Positions 33,945 through 45,046 of a stretch of 64,000 nucleotides of DNA are shown here, piece by piece. The first letter of the stretch is position 1; each line of letters begins with the position of its first letter. The stretch spans positions 1 through 64,000 of the forward strand of contig JADNRX010000061.1 in the NCBI GenBank assembly GCA_015501595.1, read 5' to 3'. A program made the translations under genes and the position numbers. Source of the stretch: Hymenopellis radicata (taxonomy: Eukaryota > Basidiomycota > Agaricomycetes > Agaricales > Physalacriaceae). The notes under the pieces are model-generated. The model did not search any database. It saw only the letters and a list, made by a program, of their open reading frames with translations, and was not told the DNA's origin.

Positions 33945-34700
33945 GAAGGAATAGCACCATTTGTCAGATGTTTACTTTTTAAATAGGTCCCCTGGCTCTT
34001 TCAGCTGGATTAGTAAGGAAAAGCAGAATATTTTCGACCAACATCTCAAGGATTGTTGGCAAACCAACATCGTACCTCGAGCCTATTATTCTCAGTAGGT
34101 AGCTTATAGCTGTAGTGCAGACCAATACAGATGATAGTAAACACCCGCCATGAGGCATCGTATTGCAAATAGCTGTCCTACAGGTCTACTTAGGACATTC
34201 TACGTAGCTACGAACGAGGATCACATGAAACTACACGAAAAGCATGTAACAATAGAGGATACGCAACCATAGCGCACAGAGTACCCCTGGAAGGACATGA
34301 GCCGACGACAATAATTACATACTGTTTCCACGATGCTCCGTGACGGCGCTGCATTGAGAACAAGCATAAGCAAGGCGAGCAACCACCTCCAGAGTCTTGA
34401 CGTAAGTCCCGGTCTCCTTGAATGTTGAAAGACTGCGAATCTGCAAAGACATGTGAGTGACGAGGCGAAGAGCAGGTAACAACAGGTACTTCAAATATGT
34501 CGCGGCTTGCTTACGCATCCTCCTCTCAAATTGTGAAGCAAGGGCACGCACTCAGTGACGGGGAGCTACAAAGATAAGACAGCGTGACTTCGCTACAGAT
34601 CGAGGTCACCCATGACATGAGTCCCAGTTTTCTTGAAGGGCGAACGAACCATGCCAAGACCCAAATCTGCAAGACACATTAGTAATGGGGTAAGAGTGGG
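33945..34700. other. interval between MITEs A and E
   Basis: No gene can be built. Between about 34,320 and 34,680, minus-strand exon-like pieces are tandemly repeated (FKETGTYVK... and FKKTGTHVM...). The phrase ATATGTCGCGGCTTGC occurs at about 34,496 and again at 34,968. This may be a decayed, internally duplicated gene. Confidence 0.35.
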
Positions 34701-34702
34701 TA

Positions 34703-34935
34703 CTGTCCAATTTCGTTCAATTCGTCGCATGGTGTGACCTGTGACCACCGAGACGAAATTTTGGTTTCGTCGAATTACCATATCGGGTAATTGCCGATGC
34801 GGCGGAGCCGCGTCGGGGAGCTGTCGGGGGCCCCGCCAGAGCATTTCCAGGGAATTTTTGAGTGACTACTGTGACATTTCGTCGTTTCGCCGGTCGCTGT
34901 GATCTGTGACCGACGAATTGAACGAAATGGCACAG
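34703..34935. mobile_element. TA-flanked MITE E (233 bp)
   Basis: Terminal inverted repeats of about 25 bp read CTGTCCAATTTCGTTCAATT at the left and its near-complement at the right; TA flanks both ends (34,701-34,702 and 34,936-34,937). Inside it carries the GTGACCTGTGACC phrase also found in MITE A. It is non-coding. Confidence 0.85.
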
Positions 34936-34937
34936 TA

Positions 34938-36155
34938 AGCACACGCACTTGAGCAGAGGGCCAGAATATGTCGCGGCTTGCCCGCATATTGTCCTCTCCG
35001 ATCTCGCCGAATGATTATGCAACTCAGTGCCATGGACGTCGAAGCAGTCACCACGCGCACGCAGTACCTATGATATGTGAGACTTGCAAGTCAGTAGCAC
35101 ACCTGACAATGTGCTGAGCAGGGCGCAGAAGTCGTCTAGGAAAGGACAAGCCAGCGATGGTAACGCTGAGCAATCAAACGGCCTGGCCCGACCACAACCT
35201 GACTGAGAGGCGTCGGCAGTCACCTGGGAGAAGTATGAGAGGGGAAAGGAGGCAAAAACAGTTTACGTGCCGATACCATGTGAACATATAGCAAGCATCG
35301 CGGCGCGCCTCGCTGATGCTTAGGACATCCCCAACAACGCTCCTTGGAAGTTGAAAGACAGGAGGTCTCTGACAGGGATGAGTTCGGGGGTTAAGCGGCT
35401 ACGATGACACGGAAAGAAGGTAAGAACGGACGCAGTATGGCACCTGCTGGACGTTGGATGCGCAAGAAACCTGTCAGACAGGAAACAGATTAATGTGAGA
35501 TCAAGGCAGGGAACTACTCAACCCCCAAGTAGAAGACCGCTGTCGGCGAGGGCGCTGACGCCTGGCACATGAATAGCTGCAGCGGACCAACGATATGGGA
35601 AGAAGAAAAGACGAGTTGGGGGCGGAGTGGCAAAAACAAAACCCAACCTGCACGTGAGCGCACCATAATCCCACGCACGGGCCATGCTATCGAGACCACT
35701 GATCGGGGCTCTTCCAGTGCTCTTCTCTTTCAACTTTGCCATCCAGCCGTCTTAACGCCAGTATGTAGCTCAAGGGACACAGTCAGGCATCCTCACTTTC
35801 TCATTTCGATTCTCTGGCTGTTCTACTGTCAACACGACCAGCGCCATGCGTGGCAGCTTACGGATGTACAGAAGCCCCGGATACGACGTCAACCAACAAT
35901 TCGGAGTACACGCAACACAACGAGTACTCGTCTGTTTCGGCACTGGACCGCAGCAAGTGGATCTAGCGGCTCCATCATACCGAGCGCATCATCCTCCATC
36001 ATAAGTGACTGCGTGCTTGAACCATCCGTCAATGTTCCTGATGTCGGGGGAGAGCAGGACTTGGGCCTCGGCTTGGCTAGGTAAAGCGGCGCTCAATCAG
36101 GGATATGATACAGCATGCGACGAGGTGAGCGCGTTCTGGAATGAGCCAACCCGCT
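34938..36155. other. interval with exon-like minus-strand pieces
   Basis: An ATG at 35,742 (minus) opens MAKLKEKSTGRAPISGLDS and several GT..AG-bounded pieces follow towards 35,000, but I could not join them into a recognisable protein. It may be a multi-exon gene of an unknown family or a relic. Confidence 0.3.
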
Positions 36156-36332
36156 GATATGCTGGATAGTCAATGAGTGTCGAAAGGATATCATGACATG
36201 AGACACCAGTTGAAGCATGGCATGTTAGCTCAGTGGTTAGAGCACCCAATGCATAGTCGGAAGGTCCCTGGTTCGATTCCAGGACAAGCCACTATTGTTC
36301 ATTTGGCACTTGGAATTACATAATGCACAACA
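36156..36332 (+). repeat. 177-bp repeat with a tRNA-Met-like core (copy 1)
   Basis: It is nearly identical (one visible difference) to 41,037-41,213 in direct orientation. The core 36,219-36,290 has the A box TTAGCTCAGTGG and B box GGTTCGATTCC, an acceptor stem with one mismatch, and CAT in the anticodon position, like elongator tRNA-Met. The anticodon stem has two mismatches and no T-run follows, so a functional tRNA is doubtful. It may be the head of a SINE or a decayed tRNA gene copied with its flanks. Confidence 0.6.
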
Positions 36333-36949
36333 TCTGGAGCCCACCGCGACTCTGATCATATGATCAGAAGAACACCCCAGTGCATGTAATCATGAGTCAA
36401 TTGAACATAGTGCTCCACACTACTTGGAATAACAGCACACTTTGGTTACTGGGGTTGAACCTTAACTTGAGTAAACAGGGACTTCACCATCAGGAAACGG
36501 GTCCCCAGCCTAGAGGACTACTGAGCTAACCATGGTGAACATGGTTGCCTAGAGGATGTTAAGGTGTGAACTCTGCCTGGTTAACTTTGGCAAAGGTTCA
36601 GGTCCAAACATTCTCTCAAGCCGCCTAGAGTCTAACCCAAAGTATCTCAAGTTTTACTAGAGGTATCTTAAGTCACATTCAAGGCAGCTCATGCTGCTTC
36701 AAAACAAGATACATGTAACCCAGCTCTCATGCCAAGTAACCTACACCAACTCAAGGTTTAAGGGAATCAGCATGCAACGACAATAAGGATACTCGGGAAC
36801 TGAGCAAACTCAGACAGCAAATAAAATAGAGAACTCTTTCAATTGAAGCAGATATATCGTAACTTATAGAGCTAACTATATGATGACAGACATAAAGGTA
36901 AGTGTTCGCCGCTACCGGAAAATGAGTCACCGCCATCCCTGTGGCTATG

Positions 36950-37700
36950 CATTGTCATCATCGTAGTAGTAGCAATGTGTTGACATACGGTCATCGTAGG
37001 AGGGCCATCGTTATGATGAGAGCCTTCATCACTGTCGTTGTCGTCCTGGTGGTCGCAGGTCCTGGAGGGACGTGTCGTCGATGGCGCGTCGTATTGAGCA
37101 TGGATGGTGGTGGGGAGCCATTGTACCTCGTCGTTATGGTAATCGTGCAGTCCATCCTAACTGCGTATTCGTTACTGCTCGCGGTCTATAATTTTTCGAA
37201 CGAGAAAAGAGTGTGAGGCGTCTTTCGAGGTCGTCATTATTACAGGTAGGTCCTCATCGCGGTTCGAAGAGATCGTCATCACTGGTCGGGGAGGTTGGGT
37301 CGTTGCTTAAGGAGGTCGTCGTCGGTCGCGTAGGTGTGTCGCAGTCGTCGTCATATTCTAGTCATAGTCGCATCGTAGCTCTTGCGCCGCGTGTCGTAGT
37401 CATCGCCGTCGAGTCATTGTCGTAGTCATCGCCGTCGTTGTATTGAAGTCGTGGCTGTCTCGCCGTTGTGTCATCGTTATAGGTGCATGAACCGTGAAAG
37501 GCGAGTATTCGGGTGTCCACAAGTATCGTAATGGCCTGGAAGGTGTAGGATGTCGTCGTTGGTGTTGGGAAGTCGTCATCGTCATTGTTGAGGCGGGCGT
37601 CCATCAAGAAATTGTCGTCCTTTGTGCAGGTTGTCGCTGTTGAAGCAGCAGTCTGCGTCGAGGTCGATGCTGTCGGTCGGTAACTCCCCATTGTGTGTAT
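36950..37700. repeat. low-complexity GTCGTC/CATCGT-rich stretch
   Basis: Triplet-like runs of GTCGTC, CATCGT and GTAGTC dominate. Open frames over it are composition artefacts. A similar stretch lies at 14,330-14,510. The preceding interval 36,333-36,949 holds no gene; it is rich in CTCAAG and CTTAAG phrases that resemble 40,640-40,880. Confidence 0.6.
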
Positions 37701-38799
37701 ATCTTCTTCTTACATAGGTAGGAATGAGACGGTAGTAGAAGGACAAGGTAAAATGATCGAGCACCCACGTTGTGCAAACAAAATCCAACCAACACGTGAT
37801 GGCTACGTGGCATCAGTGGACTTGGGCAGATTTCCTGGACAGAGGGAGCAGGGAAGTGATGTTGAATGTGAGGACGGCGGCAAATATGACGGGCTTACCG
37901 CAGCGGGAGACGGTCCCGAGTGTGTACCCTAAGAGACCACCGGCACCACCTCCCAATCATGGGCCCACAAAGCCCTGCTCAAGGTCGGCCTGGCTCTAAG
38001 TGGGCCCAATGGCGTCGAGTCAATATCACCCATAGTACGACGATGTGCGTCAGCGCGGGGAAGACGGGAACAAAAAAAGAACGCACTGTGCACATGCTGT
38101 CCGCCAGCAGACAGAGCAGCAGATAATCCTCCAGCCCTCGCTCTCGCAGAGCCCGTCCGGGGGTGCAGCGGGGCACAGCGTTGCGTGACGCCGACTACAT
38201 AAGTCGACGACGCTGCGATGATAAAGTGCTGCCTGTTTTGACAGGGCTTATGGGACTAACTGATGAACCAGCAGACGAGAGACGGAGAGATGAGGGAGGA
38301 AGGCAGTGACGAGAGGCGGATGGTGGTGGTAAAATGGTAAGGATGACGACTCCGAACAGTGCTTGATCACTGTTCGGATCGCCGGGCCTGGTCTCCGATA
38401 CATCGTTCAACATGTCGTAGACGTTGAACGCGAGTACATGGAAGCCTGAAAATGTTGGAATATACGGCCAGGAAAGTTAACTGAACATCTGTCAGAAAAT
38501 CTTGTTGACCAACTTACCGTGCAATGCACTGAACTCGATGCGGGCCATTGACAACGTGAGTTATAGTCTCCTCTGCCAAAAAATCACTGAAAAAATAAAA
38601 CACTCTTTCAACATACAGGAATCGTCTGCGCCATATACGAAGGCGTAAATCGCCTTCGTTATGGTGCTGGACGCTGCGCAAGTCGTCGAAACCCACTCGG
38701 ACCGATCATCCGAGTGGTGATCGAGCGAGCTTTTTCGCTGCAAGTCTAGCATTTACCACCACGACGCCGGCATAAGTCCTCGTATTGAGGCCGCTCTGT

Positions 38800-39540
38800 C
38801 TAAGATGCGGGCTTGCAGCAACGATTCCGACATCGTTCCCGCTGCCAGGCAACGACAAGGAGCAGCGTAAGCCCTAGACTGCAGGCAGCACATCATTTCC
38901 TTCCATCCGCAGAGGACGACAGCAGCGATTGGAACAGGACAATGACACTGCCCGTCCACCAAGGCACTCTTGCTACGTCTCCTTGTTGGATCGTTCCTCG
39001 CTACTTGCTAGGTAGGCGATGGAGAGTAGATCTCCGGCACGACGACCGTATATGCGCGAGGAAGCAAGACTACCAGAGTATGGTGTGGCTGTCGAGACCA
39101 ACTTGAAATTGGATTTTGTTTGGGGCTGAGACGGCGTCGTGGACGCGTCCAGCCCAAAAGGTGTGTTTATCCGTCAGTCTGTCAGCTCTTACTGACCATC
39201 TATCAGGAAGATATTCACCGCATTGCGAGTAACAACGATGCCAACTAGAGTTCAGATATGGATGAGAGCAGACTCCGAGCACGACGACGTCGGGAACGCC
39301 TCGGATGATCCGTTCCCACTGCCAGGCAGCGACGAGCAGCTGCGTAAGCCTGAACAGCAGGCAGCATTTTTTCCACCAGACGAGGGCAACGTAAGCCCTC
39401 CCACAACGCTCCACGTCGAGGAGGCGCCTCTACGCCGTACGGTCCTTCGTTGCTTGACTTTCGCGATTGCAGAATGGCAGCTGGGATTTTGTTTGCCGAT
39501 CCGAAGGTGTTGCGGACGCGCTGGCCACCACCGTATTTAG
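38800..39540. repeat. degenerate tandem duplication, no gene
   Basis: Two units share GTTCCC(G/A)CTGCCAGGCA, a following AGCGTAAGCC and GCAGGCAGCA phrase (38,834 and 39,312), and GGATTTTGTTTG (about 39,110 and 39,483). The offsets differ (478 and 372 bp), so later indels occurred. Weaker pieces continue to about 40,400. The flanks 37,700-38,800 and 39,540-41,036 have only unsupported open frames. Confidence 0.45.
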
Positions 39541-41036
39541 GGCACGGCGACAAATGAGGACTGGTACACAAAGACCCGACAACGTAGCATGGGCCTGCGC
39601 AGACTGTGCAGACTGAGTTGCTACTCATTCGTGCGTCCTTCTATTTTTATTTTATCTACTTACTGACCATTATACAGCCTACTCCTCAATACGCGTCTTC
39701 CTGGTGGGCAAGTACTTCATCGACGACTGCCGCCGCGTCGAGTCCATCGTCCTCTCTCTACAACCGCCATCATCCCTCCCTGCGACCATCCAGTCCACTG
39801 TCCTCGCTCAACAAGCGCTCACGGCGACCGAGACACTTACCGCGTGACGCACTCGCCCAACTAATAATTGTGGGAAGTGGCTTAATGGCATCGGTGCACC
39901 GTCGGATTCACACTATGACTGCGACATGTGGGATGATTGGGCGGTTAGTCGTCTTATTCTCCTTTCTTCGCTTTATCCCTAATCAGAGAATGTGTAGTCA
40001 TATAACGCCACTATCATAGCGTCGCTCAAGTCTGTTGCCCTCGCCTCCATGGACACGTTAACAAACTTTTTCTTCTGCGCGTGGAAAATCGGAGACTCCA
40101 CCGAGCTTGGACGTTTGTCGTCCCCAATGTGGCACTACCGCCTCAGGTTACAGCATGGATGGATGCCTGCCGATCCGCGCGAGGCTATCAACTACTGCGG
40201 TGGCAGCCAGCTCTTCGACAGTTCATATGCTGCGTCGGCGACAGGCGACGCGGCGAGCATGCAGCCAACTCCGAGCCTGGTGTTCCCTCCAGCAAAGATC
40301 AGTCCGAGCTTTGATGCGACGTTGCTGCCGAAGTATACCGCGACAGGGAGTGTAAAGACTTTATTGCACCTACATCTACGGCGGCGCCACACGCGGCCTC
40401 GGCTTGTGCATCCGCCCTGCTCGCACGGGAATCGTTCGCCTACGGCGTTCGTCCAAATAGCGGTAGACGAGCAGCTATCAACGATGCCGTGTCTTCCAGA
40501 ACGAGACGGTTTACAAACGCGTAAGCCTTCTCGGTCGAGGCAGCAATACTCTATAGACGGAGGTGGGCCGGTCGTAGTATTTTATCTTAATCGCCGTATC
40601 CTGTAATTAAGACTTTGTTCGAGGCTATTTTTGATGTGATAGTCCTGAGTGATGCCGGTGTTAGCTTTGAATTTGACTAGGGACACATGAGTTGCTTAGA
40701 GTAAAGAGCTGGGATATCATTATCTTGGAGTATGGTAGAGTTATCTTGAGTTGAGGGCTGTAGGCCCTTGTGCTTTGAGTTGACTTGGAGTAATCTCAAG
40801 GGTCTCAAGGCAACTCAAGCTTATGACTCTCGCAGTCTTAGCCTTGAGACAGCTAAAGCTATCTTAAGATACCTCAGTGCCCTCTGGTTGATCACTGCCA
40901 CAGCAAGTAACTCAGGCAGCCTCTGGCCCACAGGCCGTTTCCTGATGACCCTAGTGATACCCGTTGCCTTAGCAGTTGAAAAAGCGGTAGCTAGTGCCCC
41001 TGACGCGGACGTCAGGATTTCAAGAAAGAGGGGAAT

Positions 41037-41213
41037 GATATGCTGGATAGTCAATGAGTGTCGAAAGGATATCATGACATGAGACACCAGTTGAAGCATG
41101 GCATGTTAGCTCAGTGGTTAGAGCACCCAATGCATAGTCAGAAGGTCCCTGGTTCGATTCCAGGACAAGCCACTATTGTTCATTTGGCACTTGGAATTAC
41201 ATAATGCACAACA
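41037..41213 (+). repeat. 177-bp repeat with a tRNA-Met-like core (copy 2)
   Basis: It is the direct-orientation partner of 36,156-36,332, 4.88 kb away. The tRNA-like core is 41,100-41,171 and has one further anticodon-stem mismatch (A for G). Different DNA flanks the two copies on both sides. Confidence 0.6.
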
Positions 41214-41479
41214 CCGCTCTCAGCTTGTTTTCCCGTTTAGGAGCAGGGAGCAGGATTGCAACCGGCCATTGCACCAATGTCACTGGTCTGTTCTTATGCA
41301 CGATGCGCTCTCCATGTAGCCAGATATTGTACCAGCACTCACCCTAATGCATACAGGCCTTCGTGGACTTAGTCTTTCCAATCTGCGCAGCGGGAGCCTG
41401 GCAAACGCTTCCATCCGGCTCTGCCGTCTGTTCTCGACGTTCGACGTTCGTTTTCAGTGCGCAATCTAAAGTGCGTCCA

Positions 41480-41585
41480 GCGCTGTTGGTCATTGACCCG
41501 AGGCATGGGCGACGGCACGGGGTCCGATAAGATCAAAAGACCCCCCCGTTACGCGTTATGCGAAGACCAGCCCGTAATAGTACAG
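41480..41585. mobile_element. right end of a TA-type MITE (D)
   Basis: GTAATAGTACAG followed by TA (41,586-41,587) matches the right end of MITEs A and C. The phrase CGTTACGCGTTATGCGAAGA just inside also occurs in C. I did not find the left end, so it is truncated or too diverged. Confidence 0.5.
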
Positions 41586-41697
41586 TACCCTAGACGGGTT
41601 TTCCTGATGTTGGACAAGTGGCTCAGAACTTTGGTCGCGACCAAATATTGACACAATGGTCAGGGTGCTATTGTATTTTATCGAACAGGATCGCATT

Positions 41698-42460
41698 GGC
41701 TCCGTACAGCGGACAGCGAGTTGGCTACATATCCACGACGGTCTTAGCCGTACGAGAGAGTGGCCGTGGAAAGTGCTGAGAAATGGTTCGTCGCTGAGTA
41801 GTTGAGTAGTCTCGATAGTACAGACAGAAAAGATTTGACCACTCTTACTGACATGAAATCGAGGTTGAATTCATTCAAGAGCCGTGCGACAGAGCGGAAT
41901 CTGGGCAAGAAAAAACGAATACGGTGGGTTTCAGGAGAAAGCCGGTCCAAGTTCCCACGGTACGGCTTGTCAATGTTCATCATCTTCTCAAAACTGGATA
42001 AGCGCTCGAGTGGCATCCTTGATCGCATCTCTGGTCGTACGAGGCTCTGAAGTAAAAAAATCTCTATCTTATTGGCGAGCGACTGTCGCTTGTGCCCCAT
42101 ATTGAAAACCGGTCACTGCTTCGCCTGCCTAGCCAAAGGAACCGAAACCACTGGTTTTGCTCGCTTCTGCATCTTAAAACTGCGTTTATCGACGGCCACC
42201 TCTGTGCTATAATCAACGACGCGCTTGTCTGTTCAGCTGATCCTATTTGCGACGTCGGTATGGGCACAAGATCACGTTGACGCGGAAAGCCATGGCCATA
42301 TATGGCCGGAATCAACGACAACGCGGTTATCCTCGCGGACTGGGAGACGTAACGTCAACTGGAGCTTCAGCCTCAGGACGTTCAGGAGGCTAGTTCTGTA
42401 TATATAGAACAAGTCAACGGTAACGAAATGCCGTCACGTACCGTACGAGATAACTAACTC
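41698..42460. repeat. dispersed repeat of about 770 bp (copy 2)
   Basis: It matches 9,590-10,366 in direct orientation and keeps the same minus-strand open stretch (RQSLANKIEIFLLQSL...), which extends slightly further here. Its 3' limit is the CGTACGAGATAACTAACT phrase. Beyond it, 42,460-42,927 holds nothing recognised. Confidence 0.8.
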
Positions 42461-42927
42461 CAAATGACATGGATGTGTCCTGAGTTCGATGCTTCTAGTG
42501 TTTTTCCCATCATACCAGTGTTTCTCCACATGTTGGTCGCCATCGGTGAGGTCTGACTACTCAATTCGTGGCTTGGCCACGTCGGTACCGACTCTGTTCA
42601 ATCTTAATTGCCTGCAGTTCAAATGGATGCTATCTCCGTGCAAGTAGTATAGCATGGTTTTCTTGTGAATCGATTTCCTTAGATTTTAGTAACTGCTGAT
42701 CCATCACGCTGACTGTGGCGTGACGCCACCACGAAGTGTATCCGACTCGTGAATTCTAGAGATTAGTTCTAATCATATCTCAAAGTCAATAGAAAACTCT
42801 TTGTGAAACGGTTGGACTAGTCTTACCTCAACGCGGCTGTCAAATCGGCACCGTCGTCAATATTTTCAAGCAGCTAACCATTCTTCTAGAGCCTGATCAA
42901 TTCACATGGATAGCCCTAACTAGTATA

Positions 42928-43169
42928 CTGTACCGTTTCGACCGTAAGTTCGCGGCATGTGACGCGTTATGCCGCGAACTTACAGGAAATAGGTTCGTTT
43001 TCAGGCACAAGGCCCAATTTCGAAGTCCCGCCGCAGGCGGGCCCGAAAAATTGCCGTTTTGGGCGATGCAGCCCTGAAATGAGGCCCCGTTACGCGTTAT
43101 CATTAGCTCTAAGTTAGGTTCCGACGGCCGCGTGACACGTTATGCGAACATGCGGTCGAAACGGTACAG
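42928..43169. mobile_element. TA-flanked MITE B (242 bp)
   Basis: Terminal inverted repeats read CTGTACCGTTTCGACCG; TA lies at 42,926-42,927 and 43,170-43,171. Inside, GACGCGTTATG and GTTACGCGTTATC phrases recur, as in MITE C. The right-hand TA is shared with MITE C. Confidence 0.88.
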
Positions 43170-43171
43170 TA

Positions 43172-43426
43172 CTGTACTATTACACGCAAGTCTTCATGGG
43201 GCGTTACCCGTTATGCATACTCTTCACAGATGTTACTCTTCATTCAGGGTCCAATTTCCTTATATAGGCAGGCGGAAGCGGCGGCAATAGCCGCCGGCCT
43301 GAAAAATTTCCTTTTTAGGCCTTACCTGGGGCTCAATTTTGGCCGTTACGCGTTATGGTAGGCTTAACTCTTCATTTCACAGGCCTCCGTTATGAGTTAT
43401 GCGAAGACTTGCGTGTAATAGTACAG
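43172..43426. mobile_element. TA-flanked MITE C (255 bp)
   Basis: Terminal inverted repeats start CTGTACTATTACACGCAAGT and run about 24 bp. TA lies at 43,170-43,171 and 43,427-43,428. CGTTACGCGTTATG-like phrases occur inside. Its right end supplies the last codons and the stop of the neighbouring C2H2-like gene. Confidence 0.88.
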
Positions 43427-44073
43427 TACAGGTAGATGAAAGTCCAAATCATGCTTAAAACAGGTAACACGATCCAGAAACCTCAATCGACACCCCACGC
43501 ACACAAGGTGTTCAGAAGCAAGATCTTCAACCTTGACCTTCGCCGCCTTATCTAGAGGTATCCTCTCCTTACACTCAGACGGGTACACCCACCTTGGAGT
43601 GGGATGGACTGACGAAAGATGCAGCTGCACTATAGTCACCGGCACCCACAACTCACATCCGTCGACCGGACACCTAGGCAACGCGCACTGGGCCCATTTA
43701 CCCCGGCAGCTCTCCTCCAGATGCTGTCGGAATCATCATATTATGAATGCGCGCCGGACAATAGAACACTCACGCGACGCACTGCCGCATCATCCTTCAC
43801 GCCGAGCCCACACTGCTGGCACGTAGGATGATGCGGCGAGCCACGAAAGCGCTCCCGCAGCCTTTCCAATGTTTCAAAGTGGCGTCCAAGGTCATGCCAG
43901 CGACATCCGCCTCGAGTATCGTTACAGCCACCGATGGAGACGAGACACGCCGCAAGGTCGCAGGTAAAGGGCAGCTTCAATGCCGCTAGTAGTCCTCGCC
44001 TAACGCCACCAATTTCAGTTGAGACGCCTCAAGAGTCTGAACACTCACCCCCGTCTGGGCCAGCGCCCGGCAT
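43397..44073 (-). CDS. C2H2-like zinc-finger protein (187 aa), ending in a MITE
   Basis: The exons are 44073-44049, 43985-43774 and 43723-43397, in frame, with introns of 63 and 50 nt. Cys/His pairs suggest at least three fingers: C-x(n)-C..C..H near residues 15-45, HPTCQQCG...RRHLEESC, CPVDGCELW...LHLSSVH and LVCVGCRLRF...CFKHDLDFH. After DFHLP the last residues (VLYYYTQVFA and stop) are read from the terminal repeat of MITE C, so the original C terminus is lost. It may act as a transcription factor or nucleic-acid binder (inference). No relative is recognised in the window. Confidence 0.65.
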
Positions 44074-45046
44074 AACAAGGGGTCACGGTTTGGGTCATAT
44101 CGATTGAAGGAGAAGATGAGATGAGAGAGGTAGGTAGGTAGGTAGAAAACAAAAAGTCCTCACAGAGTCCAATCAATTTATAGCACCAGATGCTGTACTT
44201 CCACGAGTTGATCGCGTTCCAAATCGGGTCGTGGGGACGACAGCTGTAGAAAACCCGGCATCGAAGCGTCGAGTCATGGTCGAAGAAAGGAAAGGAAGTG
44301 ATGGGGCTGTGTGGGAAACGCGCGCCGTCGTCCCCCCATCAAAATAGAGAGAACAATAAGGCGCCCGAGAACAAGGGAAAGTTGATGCGCTCCGTCTGAG
44401 TGAGAGAATGATGGCATGTTGCAGAGTAAGAAGTGAGAATCACATAATTGTGTCTATGCCTTTCCCCGTTAGCAGACAATCCGCTGGTGAGTGGGGCGCT
44501 GGTGTGCGAAACGCGTCGTCGTCCCCATCAAAATGGAGAGAAAACAAGCGCCGGAGAACCAGGGATTGATGCGCTCCGTCCGAGTGAGAGAATGATGGCC
44601 CGTTGCAGAGTAAGAAGGGAGAATCACATAATTATGTCTAGTATGCCTTTCCCCGTTCACAGACAATCCGTGAGTTGGTGGGTGGGGCGCTAACTTCCAA
44701 GTCAATTTGCGGGAGATCGGAAATTAGACGTGTTATGTACTGACCCTGCTGCATTTCTCGTCGGTGACCAGAGTGCGTTCACGCCACATGACGCGTTGCA
44801 GTTGTGAATCTTGCAAGTCGAAAAAGTTGCCCAGGCTGGCCAGATCAGCTCTTCCTAACTTGAACAGGCCTTCGAACCTCCCGCTCCTCCTTCTCCCCGA
44901 CGTACTATTAATGCCGGCGCGCGCAAGCCTCTGTTTCAATTAAGTATCAGTCGTCTCATCTAACTTGACAACTCCCATAACCTACACATGTACACATAAA
45001 TCAACAGTCCAAAGTAACACAAGCAACAGAGCATAGTATAACTTCT
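44074..45046. repeat. interval with a two-unit tandem duplication
   Basis: Units of about 195-205 bp at about 44,300-44,490 and 44,490-44,700 share AAACGCG...CGTCGTCCCC, ATGCGCTCCGTC and GCCTTTCCCCGTT. GTAGGTAGGTAGGTAG lies at about 44,128. A short minus-strand frame at 44,939-44,733 has no support. Confidence 0.6.

Noticed and set aside
36941..37425. Several long open frames in the 37-kb region
   Set aside because: They come from GTCGTC-type low-complexity DNA, which lacks stops in several frames.
36156..41213. LTR retrotransposon flanked by the 177-bp repeats
   Set aside because: No gag, reverse transcriptase, primer-binding site or polypurine tract was found between them, and the repeats do not begin TG and end CA.
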